From: an uncultured Cycloclasticus sp.
GTDB taxonomy: Bacteria > Pseudomonadota > Gammaproteobacteria > Methylococcales > Cycloclasticaceae
DNA: 64,000 bases
Direction of reading: 5' to 3'
Assembly: GCA_913060865.1 (NCBI GenBank)
Contig: CAJXTU010000003.1
Location: 124,001-188,000 of the forward strand
Shown: positions 17,151 to 27,071 of the stretch, piece after piece
How the letters are laid out: each line of letters begins with the position of its first letter
Position numbering within the stretch: position 1 is the stretch's first letter
Notes under the pieces: generated by a model
What the model was told of the DNA's origin: nothing
Databases searched by the model: none
Seen by the model: only the letters and a program-made list of their open reading frames with translations
Position numbers and translations under genes: made by a program

Positions 17151-19850
17151 TCACCACGTTAACCATTTCAGCACAAACGCATTCTCACGCCTCACAAAAA
17201 CTCGGCGTACTTCATCGGCAATAATTATCGTGATGGCGAAGGGAATGCTCAGGCTTAATTGCCACAGTTCCAAAGGCGCTGTTCCAAAGAACGTATTCAT
17301 CAAGGGGACATAGGCAATTAGGGCCAGTAAGATCAACTCTGAAGCGATACCTAGTAACACCAGCCGATTAGCAAAAATGCCAACGGTTAAGATACTTTGT
17401 CGCCGCGTACGGCAAATTAAAACATCGGCAATTTGGCAAATAATGATAGAAGCAAAGAAGGCGGTTATCGCTTGACGATAAAGCGGGTCTGATACGGCTA
17501 GGGTCTCCCCCCATTGCCACCCGCCCTCTAGCAGAATATAAAAATAACTGAAAAAGCCAGCAGCGGCTTGAATCATGCCCACAATGCCATAACTCATAAA
17601 CAGTAAGTTGCGTGTTAATAACCGCTCGTGCCTAGGACGGGGCGGTTTATTCATAACATCAGTTTCAGGCTTTTCTGAGCCCAAACCCAGCGCTGGAATA
17701 ATATCGGTACCTAAATCAATCGCCAGTATTAACACAACGGTTAATGGCAAGGGAATATCTAACAGAACATAGGCGATAAACGGTAAAATTTGAGGGATAT
17801 TACTGGTTAAAATATAGGCGATAAACTTCTTAATATTGTCGAAAATAGTCCGGCCTTCTTCTATTGCGGTAACGATGGTGGCGAAATTATCATCCATTAA
17901 CACCATATTGCTTGCTTCTTTAGCCACGTCGGTGCCCATCAGTCCCATCGCAACTCCCATATCAGCATTTTTAAGCGCCGGTGCATCGTTCACCCCATCA
18001 CCGGTCACCGTTACAATTTGGTCCTTTTTCTGTAAGGCTTGCACTATTTGCAATTTTTGCGCGGGTGTAATGCGTGCAAATATCAGCTCGTTTTCATCGA
18101 GTAACATGGATAAAGCACTCTCATCTAAAGACGAGAGTTCATCACCATTTAGTACCTTTCCTTGATCACTAAACAGACCGATTTGTTTTCCAATCGCTTT
18201 CGCTGTTGGACCAAAGTCACCGGTTAGCATAAAAACCCGTATGCCCGCTTGTCGGCATTTTAATATGGCATCGGGAACTTCTGCCCGGGGTGGGTCAATC
18301 ATGCCAACAACTGCAACAAACACATAATGTCCATCGGGGACCTTATCATCATCGAGGTTTCTATAAGCTAACGCCAAACCACGCTCCCCACGCTCGGCGA
18401 GTGACATGTATTGCTTAACCACCTGCTCTCGGTCAGCGTCGGTAAACACTACCTTTTGACCATTCAGATGAATCCGATCACACATTGCCATCACCACTTC
18501 AGGCGCACCCTTTAAGTACGCATGAAAATGATCGCCCTCCGGGGATTCATTGACGGTCACCATATATTTATCATCAGAGGTAAACGACTTCTCGTTTAAG
18601 CGCTTAGTGTGAACGATGTCTTTAATTGAGGTCAGTTTTTCCGAATAAGCCAACAAAGCAACTTCTGTTGAATCACCACTGTATTTCAGTTCACTATCTA
18701 AGTGTGCATTATTACAAAGCGTCATCACTCGACGGGCTAACTGCAACTCCATATCATCAGAAGCCATAGAGAGGCCCATATCGTATTCACGTTGATTAGC
18801 AATCAAGGTATTAACGCTAATTTTATTCTGCGTTAGTGTGCCGGTCTTATCGGTACAGATAACGGTTGTGCTACCGAGTGTTTCGACGCTTTCTAAGTTC
18901 TTAATTAACGCGTTTTTACGGGCCATTCGTTTACTGGCCATGGTCAATGCCAACGTGACTGTTGGCAATAAACCTTCTGGCACATTGGCAACGATAATAC
19001 CAATAGCAAAAATAAGACTACTGATCTCGCCTTTTCCAATCGCCACACTCACCGCAAAAAAGGTAACACCAAGGGCTATTGCAATACTGCTAATTATTTT
19101 TATGAAATAATTCAGCTCTTTACCAATGGGCGTTTCAACATTTGAAGTTTGCTTGGTTAACTCGACTATTTTCCCAATTTGGGTGTCCATACCGGTTTCG
19201 CAGACAAGTGCCTTGGCATTTCCACTTTGCACCAATGTCCCTGAAAAAACCATATTGTGGCTTTGATAAATGCTGTCACTATCGGGCTCTAGCTGTAAGG
19301 TTTCTGGCGCACTTTCACCCGTTAAGCTACTCATATCAACCTGCAATTGATTGACACGAATCAAACGCCCATCCGCCGACACTTTATCACCCTCGTACAA
19401 CAGCATAATGTCGCCGGGAACAACTTGGCTAGCCGCCACCTGTTTAACCTCACCCTCGCGTTCAACATCGACCATTGTCGGCAACATGTTTTGAAAGCTC
19501 TGCATGATTTTTTCACTTTGATACGCCTGTATAAACGTGAAAATAGCATTCAATAACACCACACCATAAAGCGCACAGCCTATATAAAAATTACCTTGGT
19601 CTGGGTCTAAGTAATCAGCAAAAAAAGCTAAGCCACCCCCAACCATCAGCAAAATCGCAAAAAAGTTTTTAAACTGTAAAAGAAACTTTATATAATCAGG
19701 GGTCTGTTGCCGTACGTGTAGTTCATTTGTACCAAACGCTTTAAGGCGCCGCTCGGCTTCTTCATCTGATAAACCTTTTTCATTACTTTTAAGTTCTTGA
19801 TAAAGTTCGTCAATCGGTAACTGATGATGATTTTTCATGATGGTGCTCAT
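17151..19850 (-). CDS. P-type cation-transporting ATPase, P2C-like
   Basis: ATP-driven cation pump of 899 residues with all core motifs: TGES in the actuator loop, DKTGTLT as phosphorylation site, TGDGVNDAPALK in the hinge. The M4 motif NVPEGLLPTVTLALTMASKRMARKN and the M5-M6 stretch YILTSNIPQILPF...ILAIDLGTDIIPALGLG resemble eukaryotic Na,K/H,K-ATPases (P2C) more than bacterial Ca pumps. The glutamate of M4 and both aspartates of M6 are kept, but the M5 glutamate (SNIPE) is Q here. A later ATG (19838) is also possible. Ion specificity is not known. No beta-subunit gene is visible. Confidence 0.88.
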   Translation of the reverse strand: MSTIMKNHHQLPIDELYQELKSNEKGLSDEEAERRLKAFGTNELHVRQQTPDYIKFLLQFKNFFAILLMVGGGLAFFADYLDPDQGNFYIGCALYGVVLLNAIFTFIQAYQSEKIMQSFQNMLPTMVDVEREGEVKQVAASQVVPGDIMLLYEGDKVSADGRLIRVNQLQVDMSSLTGESAPETLQLEPDSDSIYQSHNMVFSGTLVQSGNAKALVCETGMDTQIGKIVELTKQTSNVETPIGKELNYFIKIISSIAIALGVTFFAVSVAIGKGEISSLIFAIGIIVANVPEGLLPTVTLALTMASKRMARKNALIKNLESVETLGSTTVICTDKTGTLTQNKISVNTLIANQREYDMGLSMASDDMELQLARRVMTLCNNAHLDSELKYSGDSTEVALLAYSEKLTSIKDIVHTKRLNEKSFTSDDKYMVTVNESPEGDHFHAYLKGAPEVVMAMCDRIHLNGQKVVFTDADREQVVKQYMSLAERGERGLALAYRNLDDDKVPDGHYVFVAVVGMIDPPRAEVPDAILKCRQAGIRVFMLTGDFGPTAKAIGKQIGLFSDQGKVLNGDELSSLDESALSMLLDENELIFARITPAQKLQIVQALQKKDQIVTVTGDGVNDAPALKNADMGVAMGLMGTDVAKEASNMVLMDDNFATIVTAIEEGRTIFDNIKKFIAYILTSNIPQILPFIAYVLLDIPLPLTVVLILAIDLGTDIIPALGLGSEKPETDVMNKPPRPRHERLLTRNLLFMSYGIVGMIQAAAGFFSYFYILLEGGWQWGETLAVSDPLYRQAITAFFASIIICQIADVLICRTRRQSILTVGIFANRLVLLGIASELILLALIAYVPLMNTFFGTAPLELWQLSLSIPFAITIIIADEVRRVFVRRENAFVLKWLTW

Positions 19851-19919
19851 TTAGGTTAACTCACAGTTAGTCACTACGACATCGCTAACGACCCTTCATA
19901 TCGGAAGTTTGTATTCAGT

Positions 19920-20645
19920 TTACACGTCAAAAAGCGTTAACTTTGCTAGATAATCATAATGCGGCCCTTGTTGAATAATCTCGCAATTAAAGCCATTTTC
20001 TTCAGCCGCATCTTGTAATAAATCTTCTGCAACATATAACCAATTAAACGGCTGCCCAGACACGCCTTTATAAGAAAGGTTAAATTCGACTTCACCATGA
20101 TACTTATCATTCAAATCAATCAGGTAAGAGCCATCATCCTGCTCGAACATATAAATAAGGTCTGAACTATCCAATAATATTTGACCTTTGGGGGCTAACA
20201 ACGCCCTCGCTTTCAAAAAGAACGCCTCAAAACCATCTAAGGTTTGAACCAGACCTATACCGTTCATCAGTAACAATAAGGTGTCGAAGGATTCCTTTGG
20301 CAGATCATAAAAATTAGCCAAGCGTACATTAGACAAACCACGCTTTTTCATCACCTCAACTGAATGCGGTGATATATCTAACGCGGTTACATCTAATCCT
20401 TGATTCTGCAAGTACAGGCTATGTGAGCCTGCCCCCGCCCCCACATCTAGCACCTTTCCATTTGCTAATTTAAGTGCTGCTTGCTCTAACTGAGGACATT
20501 GCTCAAAGCTTCGAAAAAAATAGCTGGGCGCCAGTGTATCTTCTTCCGCAATATCCATCTCCACTTGAATAGGCGTATCGTCTTGCGTTTGATAAAAACT
20601 TAGCAAGGCAGAACCTATCGGATCGTGATCTTTGTCTATCAACAC
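19920..20645 (-). CDS. Class I SAM-dependent methyltransferase
   Basis: 241 residues with the SAM-binding glycine motif VLDVGAGAGSHSLYLQNQG and the acidic loop TALDIS. A long N-terminal part (about 55 residues) precedes it. It starts with GTG, 14 bases past the cytochrome c stop, so it is probably the last gene of a trhO-cytochrome c-methyltransferase unit. The substrate is unknown. Confidence 0.82.
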   Translation of the reverse strand: MLIDKDHDPIGSALLSFYQTQDDTPIQVEMDIAEEDTLAPSYFFRSFEQCPQLEQAALKLANGKVLDVGAGAGSHSLYLQNQGLDVTALDISPHSVEVMKKRGLSNVRLANFYDLPKESFDTLLLLMNGIGLVQTLDGFEAFFLKARALLAPKGQILLDSSDLIYMFEQDDGSYLIDLNDKYHGEVEFNLSYKGVSGQPFNWLYVAEDLLQDAAEENGFNCEIIQQGPHYDYLAKLTLFDV

Positions 20646-20659
20646 GGTCTTGGTGATGC

Positions 20660-20974
20660 TTACTGTTTGGTTGCCAGTACTGGCCGCAACGAAATAACAT
20701 AAGCAAGCAATGCATCAAGCTCTTTACCTTTGATATTTGGGAATGCTGGCATAGCCAAGCCACCTTGTTGAATAATCACTTTCGTTTCTTCAGCCTGTAA
20801 TGTTGAGCTGGTTAAATCAAAAAACAGGCCAAACTTTCCAGTCCCATTGTCCCCATGGCAAGCCATGCAGGCATCATTAAATATTTGTCCGCCCGAGGTA
20901 CCAGCTTGAGGCTGATAATCATTCGCGATACAAATTGTCGATAATAACATTAACGATAATAGTAACTTTTTCAT
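20660..20974 (-). CDS. Small periplasmic c-type cytochrome (class I)
   Basis: Electron carrier of 104 residues with signal peptide MKKLLLSLMLLSTICIA and one heme-binding CMACH. The axial methionine is probably in LAMPAFPN. The size and GTGKFG pattern fit the cytochrome c5/cbb3-related group. The ATG follows the trhO stop codon directly, so the two are cotranscribed. Its redox partner is not visible. Confidence 0.88.
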   Translation of the reverse strand: MKKLLLSLMLLSTICIANDYQPQAGTSGGQIFNDACMACHGDNGTGKFGLFFDLTSSTLQAEETKVIIQQGGLAMPAFPNIKGKELDALLAYVISLRPVLATKQ

Positions 20975-21970
20975 CTAGGCTTCCTTTATTTGAATGTTGG
21001 CTTCTTGCTTTTTTCTAAGTTTTTCTTGGCGATGCTGCTCAATCAATTCAGCCATTTCACCACCGATATGTTCCTCACCACGTTGTTTCGCCAAATTTAT
21101 TTGATGCTGGCGTTCAATAAAGCGCGCCTTTTGTTCCTCATCCGTTTTATCAAAACAATGATGGCAACTAATCCCTAGTTGATAGTGTGGGTGCAATTTA
21201 TCTTCTTCCGTAATCGGCATCCGGCAACCAAAACATTGATCGTATTGGCCCTTTTCTAGATGATGATCAACCGACACCCGGTTATCGAATACAAAACACT
21301 CGCCTTCCCACTGAGTGTCTTCTTCAGGTACTTCTTCAAGATATTTTAAGATACCTCCTTCTAAATGAAAAACCTCATCAAACCCTTCCTGCTTTAGGTA
21401 CGCCGTAGATTTCTCGCAACGAATACCACCGGTGCAAAACATCGCTACTTTTTTATGTTTAGTTGTATCTAAATGTTCTTTCACGTAGGCAGGAAACTCG
21501 CGAAATGTTTCTGTTTTAGGGTTTAGCGCTCCTTTAAAGGTTCCAATCGCCACTTCATAGTCATTTCGGGTATCAACCAACAAAACGTCAGGGTCGGTAA
21601 TAAGTGCGTTCCAATCTTTTGGTTTTACGTATGTACCCACGATATGATTTGGGTCAATATCTTCCACGCCCATCGTCACGATTTCTTTTTTTAATTTAAC
21701 CTTTGTTCGGTTAAAGGGTTGCTCATCCACATAAGACTCTTTATGAACGAGGTTCTTAAATTCTTCTTTATTTCTTAACCATGCTAACAAATGATCAACT
21801 GCATTGCGCTTACCCGCAACAGTGCCATTGATACCCTCTGCTGCTAGCAAAAGAGTGCCTTTAATACCGTGGTGCTTTAATACTTTAAGAAGGGGTTGTT
21901 TTAGCGCAGTATGGTCATCTAAGCGCACAAAATGGTAAAGCGCACAAACAACGTAATCTTGATTTTTCAT
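20975..21970 (-). CDS. trhO: tRNA uridine 5-hydroxylase TrhO (rhodanese-domain YceA)
   Basis: TrhO uses oxygen to make 5-hydroxyuridine at tRNA position 34. The 331-residue protein has the N-terminal alpha/beta domain, a rhodanese domain with the active-site loop [15 protein letters not shown], and the C-terminal CFGCRMP...CHHC cysteine pairs typical of the family. No CmoA/CmoB genes are nearby. It heads a tight cluster with a cytochrome c and a methyltransferase. Confidence 0.92.
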   Translation of the reverse strand: MKNQDYVVCALYHFVRLDDHTALKQPLLKVLKHHGIKGTLLLAAEGINGTVAGKRNAVDHLLAWLRNKEEFKNLVHKESYVDEQPFNRTKVKLKKEIVTMGVEDIDPNHIVGTYVKPKDWNALITDPDVLLVDTRNDYEVAIGTFKGALNPKTETFREFPAYVKEHLDTTKHKKVAMFCTGGIRCEKSTAYLKQEGFDEVFHLEGGILKYLEEVPEEDTQWEGECFVFDNRVSVDHHLEKGQYDQCFGCRMPITEEDKLHPHYQLGISCHHCFDKTDEEQKARFIERQHQINLAKQRGEEHIGGEMAELIEQHRQEKLRKKQEANIQIKEA

Positions 21971-22077
21971 GGGTTTCCTTTAGTTTAGCTCGCTGGAACG
22001 TAAATCCAGTGCCTTGAATTGATATTGTATCAAAGAGGGTCTAAGCATAGAACTAAGCAGCCCGAACCAGTATAAGT

Positions 22078-22602
22078 TTAATAACTTTTTAAGGTAACCA
22101 ATTGACTCAGATCATTATCATTCAAATACATCTCGCCATCCTGAATGCTGCATTGTAGCGACATGGTTCTTTTAACCATTTCTGCCACCCCTTTCGCTTC
22201 AATATGAAACACCGTTAGGTTTTTGAACCGCTTCAATTTTTCACCTTGCTGTTGCCACCAAACGCTCGCTTTGCCTTCGTGGTAGGTATAAATAATCACT
22301 TGTTTAGCCCGTCCACACGCTTTACGAATACGCTTTTCGTCTGGCTGGCCCAATTCAATCCACAACTCAATGTCATCGGTGAGTGACTTTTGCCATAACT
22401 CCGGCTCATCATCGGTTGATAAGCCCTTGGTAAACACAAGGCGCTCACCTGCATGAGCCATGAAAGCAATTAGCCTGATCATAAATCTAAAATCATTTTC
22501 TGAGGGGTGCTGAGCAACGGTTAACTCATGCGTTGCATAATAATGAGCATCCATATTAGCGACAGTCAAAGAAACTTTATTAATGGTTGAGCTGATGGCC
22601 AT
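22078..22602 (-). CDS. yaeQ: YaeQ family protein
   Basis: 174 residues matching YaeQ throughout: LTVAQHPSENDFRFMIRLIAFMAHA, LWIELGQPDEKRIRKACGRA and the WWQQ segment. YaeQ has a PD-(D/E)XK nuclease-like fold; its physiological role is not established, though suppression of rfaH phenotypes was reported for the family. Monocistronic, upstream of and separate from trhO. Confidence 0.9.
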   Translation of the reverse strand: MAISSTINKVSLTVANMDAHYYATHELTVAQHPSENDFRFMIRLIAFMAHAGERLVFTKGLSTDDEPELWQKSLTDDIELWIELGQPDEKRIRKACGRAKQVIIYTYHEGKASVWWQQQGEKLKRFKNLTVFHIEAKGVAEMVKRTMSLQCSIQDGEMYLNDNDLSQLVTLKSY

Positions 22603-22759
22603 GCGAGTAAATTAATTTTCTAATAACAATTAAAATAGGCTAACAGATTATACCGTTAGTGATTTAACTCATTGACTCGCACAGTTGTAATAGTTGATAG
22701 TTAGTATTGCCCATTGAGGGCGCTTTCACCTAAGCACCACGCTAAACAGGAGGACACGC

Positions 22760-23140
22760 ATGACATTGTTAAAACATGGCCTATCAATTGGTATTGAACG
22801 TGTTAATGAAAATTTTTTCCTCTCGTTAAAAGCGATAGGAAAACTTACCCACGAAGATTACCAGATATTAACCCCAATGATTAATGCGGCTCTTGCCTCT
22901 GTCAGCAACCCAAAAATTAACGCATTGATTGATACGACCGAGCTTGAAGGTTGGGCTGCAAGAGCAATATGGGATGATTTTAAACTCGGCTTAGCACACG
23001 GTAGTGAGTTCGATAAAATTGCCATTTACGGTAATAAGAACTGGCAAAAGATTAGTGCAAAAGTTAGCTCCTGGTTTATGTCGGGTGATATTGAGTATTT
23101 TGACAATTTGCAAGCGGCTCTTTTATGGCTAAATGAATGA
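22760..23140 (+). CDS. SpoIIAA-like (STAS-related) protein
   Basis: 126 residues in the SpoIIAA-like family: HGLSIGIERVNENFFLSLKAIGKLTHEDY at the start and GDIEYFDNLQAALLWL at the end. These proteins are cytosolic, STAS-fold and may bind lipids or nucleotides; function is unclear. A strong AGGAGGA ribosome site precedes the ATG by eight bases. It is 58 bases upstream of an APC permease on the same strand and probably cotranscribed with it. Confidence 0.82.
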   Translation: MTLLKHGLSIGIERVNENFFLSLKAIGKLTHEDYQILTPMINAALASVSNPKINALIDTTELEGWAARAIWDDFKLGLAHGSEFDKIAIYGNKNWQKISAKVSSWFMSGDIEYFDNLQAALLWLNE

Positions 23141-23198
23141 TTTTCTGACTATATCCCCGTTAATCTAGCCATACTTTCTCACTCCACGATCAACCGTC

Positions 23199-24524
23199 AT
23201 GGCACTAAACGAACAACCTTCTTTCCATAGAGCTAGAGAAAAAACACTCGGTGTCCCAGAGTTAATTGCCATTGCACTGGGCGGCATGGTTGGTGGAGGT
23301 ATTTTCACTATTTTGGGTATTTCCGTCTCGATGATCGGTGCCTACACACCATTGGCCATTATCATTGGCGGTTTCATTGCCTTGTTGGCGTCTTATTCGT
23401 ACATTAAATTAGGTGTTTATTACAAAGATGAGGGAGCGACCTATTCTTTTTATAAAAGAACATTTACTGAATCACATTTTGCCGCCTCACTGATTGGCTG
23501 GTGTGTGATTTTTGGTTATATCAGCACACTCGCTTTATATGCCTATACTTTTTCTTCCTACGCCATTAGTAATTTTGACTTTGCGGACAATGAATGGATT
23601 CGTAAACTCGTTGCCGGCCTCGTCATTTTAACCTTCACGCTGATTAATCTATGGAGTGTTAAAGGCATGGGGAAAATTGAGGACCTAATGGTCTATAGCA
23701 AATTAATCATTCTTGTTGTTATCTCTTTTGTGCTTATTAACAATAGCCAAACGACGCTTCCTGAGCTTCTACACAACGAACAAAACACCAGCATTTTATC
23801 TATTTTAATTGTGGCATCGCTGACCTTTGTCGCCTACGAAGGGTTCCAATTGGTTATTAATGCCGTCAATGAAATGGAACACCCCGAGGTCAATATTCCT
23901 AAGTCAATTTACTCGGCTATTTTTTTAGCTATTCTAATTTATGTTGTGATATCAGTCGGCGCCATTTTAGCCATTCCATTTAAAGAAATTATTGACAACC
24001 AAGAGTACGCTCTAGCCGCTGGAGCAAATCACACGCTAGGCCACTGGGGGACCGACCTCGTTATCATCGGTGCACTTTTAGCAACCAGTGGCGCCATTAG
24101 TGGCACCTTATTCGGCGCATCTAGGCAAATGGCCGTTATTGCTGAAGATGGTTACTTTCCAACTATCCTAGCCAAACGTTCGGGCCAAATACCCAGCGCG
24201 GCGATTATTGGCATGTCGACACTCGCGTTTTTATTAATACTGGCTGGAAGCCTACGCGTTATTCTTGAGTTTGGTAGCATCACTTTTCTAGTCGTATCGC
24301 TGCTGATGACTTATGCAAATTACAAAATTCGCCACCTGACAAATTCATCCTTATTCATTACCCTACTCTCTATTACAGGGCTTTTTTTGGGAACAAGCTT
24401 GATTATTTACTATGAATTTAAGCATCAACCGCAACAGCTCATTTTCATTGCGGGGATATATACACTACTGACCTTAGGCGCTTGGTTTTATTCAATAAAA
24501 AACCATTCTACTAGCAACAAATAA
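23199..24524 (+). CDS. APC-superfamily amino-acid permease
   Basis: Inner-membrane transporter of 441 residues with about 12 helices. The first helix carries the substrate-binding GGMVGGGIFTILG pattern typical of APC carriers; FVAYEGFQLVINAVNEM is the matching helix-6 element. The substrate is probably an amino acid or amine, not identifiable by eye. It converges on the selO remnant with only six bases between stops. Confidence 0.87.
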   Translation: MALNEQPSFHRAREKTLGVPELIAIALGGMVGGGIFTILGISVSMIGAYTPLAIIIGGFIALLASYSYIKLGVYYKDEGATYSFYKRTFTESHFAASLIGWCVIFGYISTLALYAYTFSSYAISNFDFADNEWIRKLVAGLVILTFTLINLWSVKGMGKIEDLMVYSKLIILVVISFVLINNSQTTLPELLHNEQNTSILSILIVASLTFVAYEGFQLVINAVNEMEHPEVNIPKSIYSAIFLAILIYVVISVGAILAIPFKEIIDNQEYALAAGANHTLGHWGTDLVIIGALLATSGAISGTLFGASRQMAVIAEDGYFPTILAKRSGQIPSAAIIGMSTLAFLLILAGSLRVILEFGSITFLVVSLLMTYANYKIRHLTNSSLFITLLSITGLFLGTSLIIYYEFKHQPQQLIFIAGIYTLLTLGAWFYSIKNHSTSNK

Positions 24525-24530
24525 CCCTAG

Positions 24531-25845
24531 CTACGAACTACACGACAACATAGAACAGCCCACCTTATGCTTAGCCCAGTCGGGCCTTTTTTGGTTTAGG
24601 TGCTCTTTATCGGGTTGTTCATCATATGGGCGTCTTAACACGTCTAAGAGTTCATTCACCATACTGTGATCACCTTTTTCTGATTTATCGATAGCGAGCT
24701 GAGCCAAATAGTTACGTAATACATATTTAGGGTTCACGCTATTCATTAAAGACTCTCTTTGCGCAGCATTGTTGCCGTCTTGAGCACAGCGTTGCGCGTA
24801 ATTGTTTAGCCAGTCAGTGATTGCTTTTTCGGCTCCATCTTTAAATTCATTCGTATAAAACGCCGGTTTTAAATGCTCTATCGCTTTAGCCACACTGACG
24901 TTTTCTTGCGTTGTTTGAACGCCGGCTAATCGCCTAAAGAAAATAGTCATATCCGTTTCGTGCACGCTAAAAAATGCCAATAGTTGCTTGATCAGCTTAC
25001 TATCATCTTCACCTTGAAGCTGCGATAAACCCAGTTTTTGAATCATCATTGATAACCAGCGTTTACCGTAACGGTCAGCATAATCATTAAGCGCTTTTTC
25101 CAACGGTTCCACCTCATCAATCAGCGGATAAATAGCATTCGCTAATTGGTACAAATTCCAATGCGCTATTTTTGCTTGTTGAGCAAATGCATAACGGTAA
25201 TGAGTTGCACCGGTGGTATTCGGCGTCCAATTAGGGTCATACGATTCAAGCCAACCATAGGGGCCATAATCGATGGTTAAACCGAGTATCGACATATTAT
25301 CGGTATTCATTACGCCATGTACAAAACCAACACGCATCCACTCTACAACCATATCGCATGTTGACACGCAGACTTCGTCGAACCATTTAGTATAGGTGCC
25401 CTTTGAAGGAATCGAACCTTTTGTCATTAAATGTGGAAAGTCCGTTTCAATCGTGTAATTTACGAATTTTTTTAGCAAATCGCTTTCTTGTTGTGCATAG
25501 TATTGAAAATGACCAAACCGCGTAAATGATGGCACGTCCATCACCCAACTGTCCCGCCCAATTCCCGAACTGATGGCCGCCATAACACGTGGCATAAGGC
25601 TGCATTCCATCCAATTGTTCATTGCCTGAAAAGGTATTAAGAAACTGTTCTGATTGGCAATCATGTTCATCTAAATCCAATAAAGCAGCGGCCTCTATCG
25701 AATACGAAACACGCGCTGGGGCCTGCATCGCTTTTGGCTTAACCCACGAGAAGCAAGCATTCTGTACTTGACGCGGATAATTCTCGCTGATGCCATCAGC
25801 GGGTAATTGGCTGACAAATTGATTACTAAACGACAAATTATTCAT
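24531..25845 (-). pseudogene. selO: Decayed SelO (protein adenylyltransferase) gene with internal deletion and frameshift
   Basis: SelO is a pseudokinase-fold enzyme that AMPylates proteins. Here the N-terminal piece (25447-25845) runs through [16 protein letters not shown] and then leaves frame; the second piece starts in another frame at [12 protein letters not shown]. In E. coli SelO about 83 residues lie between those points, including [20 protein letters not shown], part of the nucleotide-binding site. So roughly 250 bases are missing, with the junction near 25526-25536, shifting frame. The remainder is otherwise well kept, including HGVMNTDNMS, DYGPYG and the C-terminal CSS. The gene is surely non-functional as SelO. 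Its start overlaps the next gene upstream by four bases. Confidence 0.92.
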
Positions 25846-26522
25846 ACAGGCTCCTCGATTGGGATTAAATCAGCAAACACAAAACCATCTCGTTCCACCA
25901 CCTCGCCAAGTGAAATGCCAATGGGGTACTTAAACATAGGACCTGCATACGCAAAACTATGGAACTCGCCGTTTTCACCACAAGGGTCTACCCCCGCGGG
26001 TAAATCATCAAGAAATTGTTGATTAAAATCACGGCCTGCAAAACTGACTGATAACTGTTTAGGATCAATACATGTAATACAAGTTTTTAACCCACCGGCC
26101 AACATCTCTTGAGCTAGCTGAGCTGTCGGTTTCAACCAAAGGGGAAACAAGGGCTCAAGCCCCGTCGACTTTAAATTTTCTATCCTGTATTGACGAATAT
26201 CCTCCAAGTGTAAATCACCGAACGCCATATGCGTCACACCCAATCCTTCGGTAGACTCAAAGAAAGACAGCATCGCGTGATTGTACTCATCATTACTGCA
26301 CGGGTACGGTATAGGGATAATGTATAAAGGCAAATTTGCCGCTGCAGCCTGTTGTTCCAACAGTGCTACACGAACCGCATGCATGGCAACACGTTGATGT
26401 GTTTGATTAACCGTTGTCACTAAACCAACCAGTTCAATATTCTTATCTTGCTGAAGTTGGTAAAGAGTCCACGCACTATCTTTACCGCTACTCCATGACA
26501 ATAATGTTTTTTTCCTTGTCAT
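25842..26522 (-). CDS. ATP-pyrophosphatase of the Dph6/MJ0570 type
   Basis: 226-residue PP-loop enzyme; the ATP motif is [16 protein letters not shown] at the N-terminus, and [13 protein letters not shown] at the C-terminus is the signature of the Dph6-like group. In eukaryotes and archaea Dph6 amidates diphthine; bacteria lack diphthamide, so the bacterial substrate is unknown. It overlaps the thioesterase gene upstream and selO downstream by four bases each, so the three formed one operon. Confidence 0.85.
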   Translation of the reverse strand: MTRKKTLLSWSSGKDSAWTLYQLQQDKNIELVGLVTTVNQTHQRVAMHAVRVALLEQQAAAANLPLYIIPIPYPCSNDEYNHAMLSFFESTEGLGVTHMAFGDLHLEDIRQYRIENLKSTGLEPLFPLWLKPTAQLAQEMLAGGLKTCITCIDPKQLSVSFAGRDFNQQFLDDLPAGVDPCGENGEFHSFAYAGPMFKYPIGISLGEVVERDGFVFADLIPIEEPV

Positions 26523-26962
26523 GACTTTGTTAGATCTTCAACCGATTTTTCATACGAAACAACCTTTGTTTTAATTTGCTCAGGAACGGGAGCGCTTTGT
26601 TGACGCTTCATATCAAACCAAACCATTACACCCCGACTTGTTAAAACCGGCTCTTCTTCGCCCTTGCAATAAATATCGGCCAGCACAGTGGCACTTTTAT
26701 TACCTAATTTGCTAATACGGGTGTGAACTTCAAGCATGGCTGGGTAATGAACTTGTTGTAGATAAGTACAGTGCATATCTGCTAGTACCCAACCAGATTC
26801 CATACCCACTTTAAGATTTAAACCCATCACCTCTTCACAGTAGGCCACACGGCCAGACTCAACATAACGAACAAACTCAACATTGTTGATGTGTCCATAA
26901 ACATCAGCATCTCCCCAACGAACCGATAATGGAAAAACATGGGTAAACTCTAGTTTGCTCAT
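26519..26962 (-). CDS. Acyl-CoA thioesterase, 4HBT hotdog family
   Basis: 147 residues with the YbgC/FadM-type active-site region RWGDADVYGHINNVEFVRYVESGR. The aspartate after RWG is the expected catalytic residue. The acyl-CoA preferred cannot be told. First gene of a thioesterase-pyrophosphatase-selO operon. Confidence 0.87.
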   Translation of the reverse strand: MSKLEFTHVFPLSVRWGDADVYGHINNVEFVRYVESGRVAYCEEVMGLNLKVGMESGWVLADMHCTYLQQVHYPAMLEVHTRISKLGNKSATVLADIYCKGEEEPVLTSRGVMVWFDMKRQQSAPVPEQIKTKVVSYEKSVEDLTKS

Positions 26963-27071
26963 CTATAGCCTTTTTAACCTTTATTTGAAAAATATTTTAT
27001 TGTTGGTTGTTATTATACCTACTTAAATTTATGCTCTTTGAATCACTAAATATATAAATGCATTCTAATTA

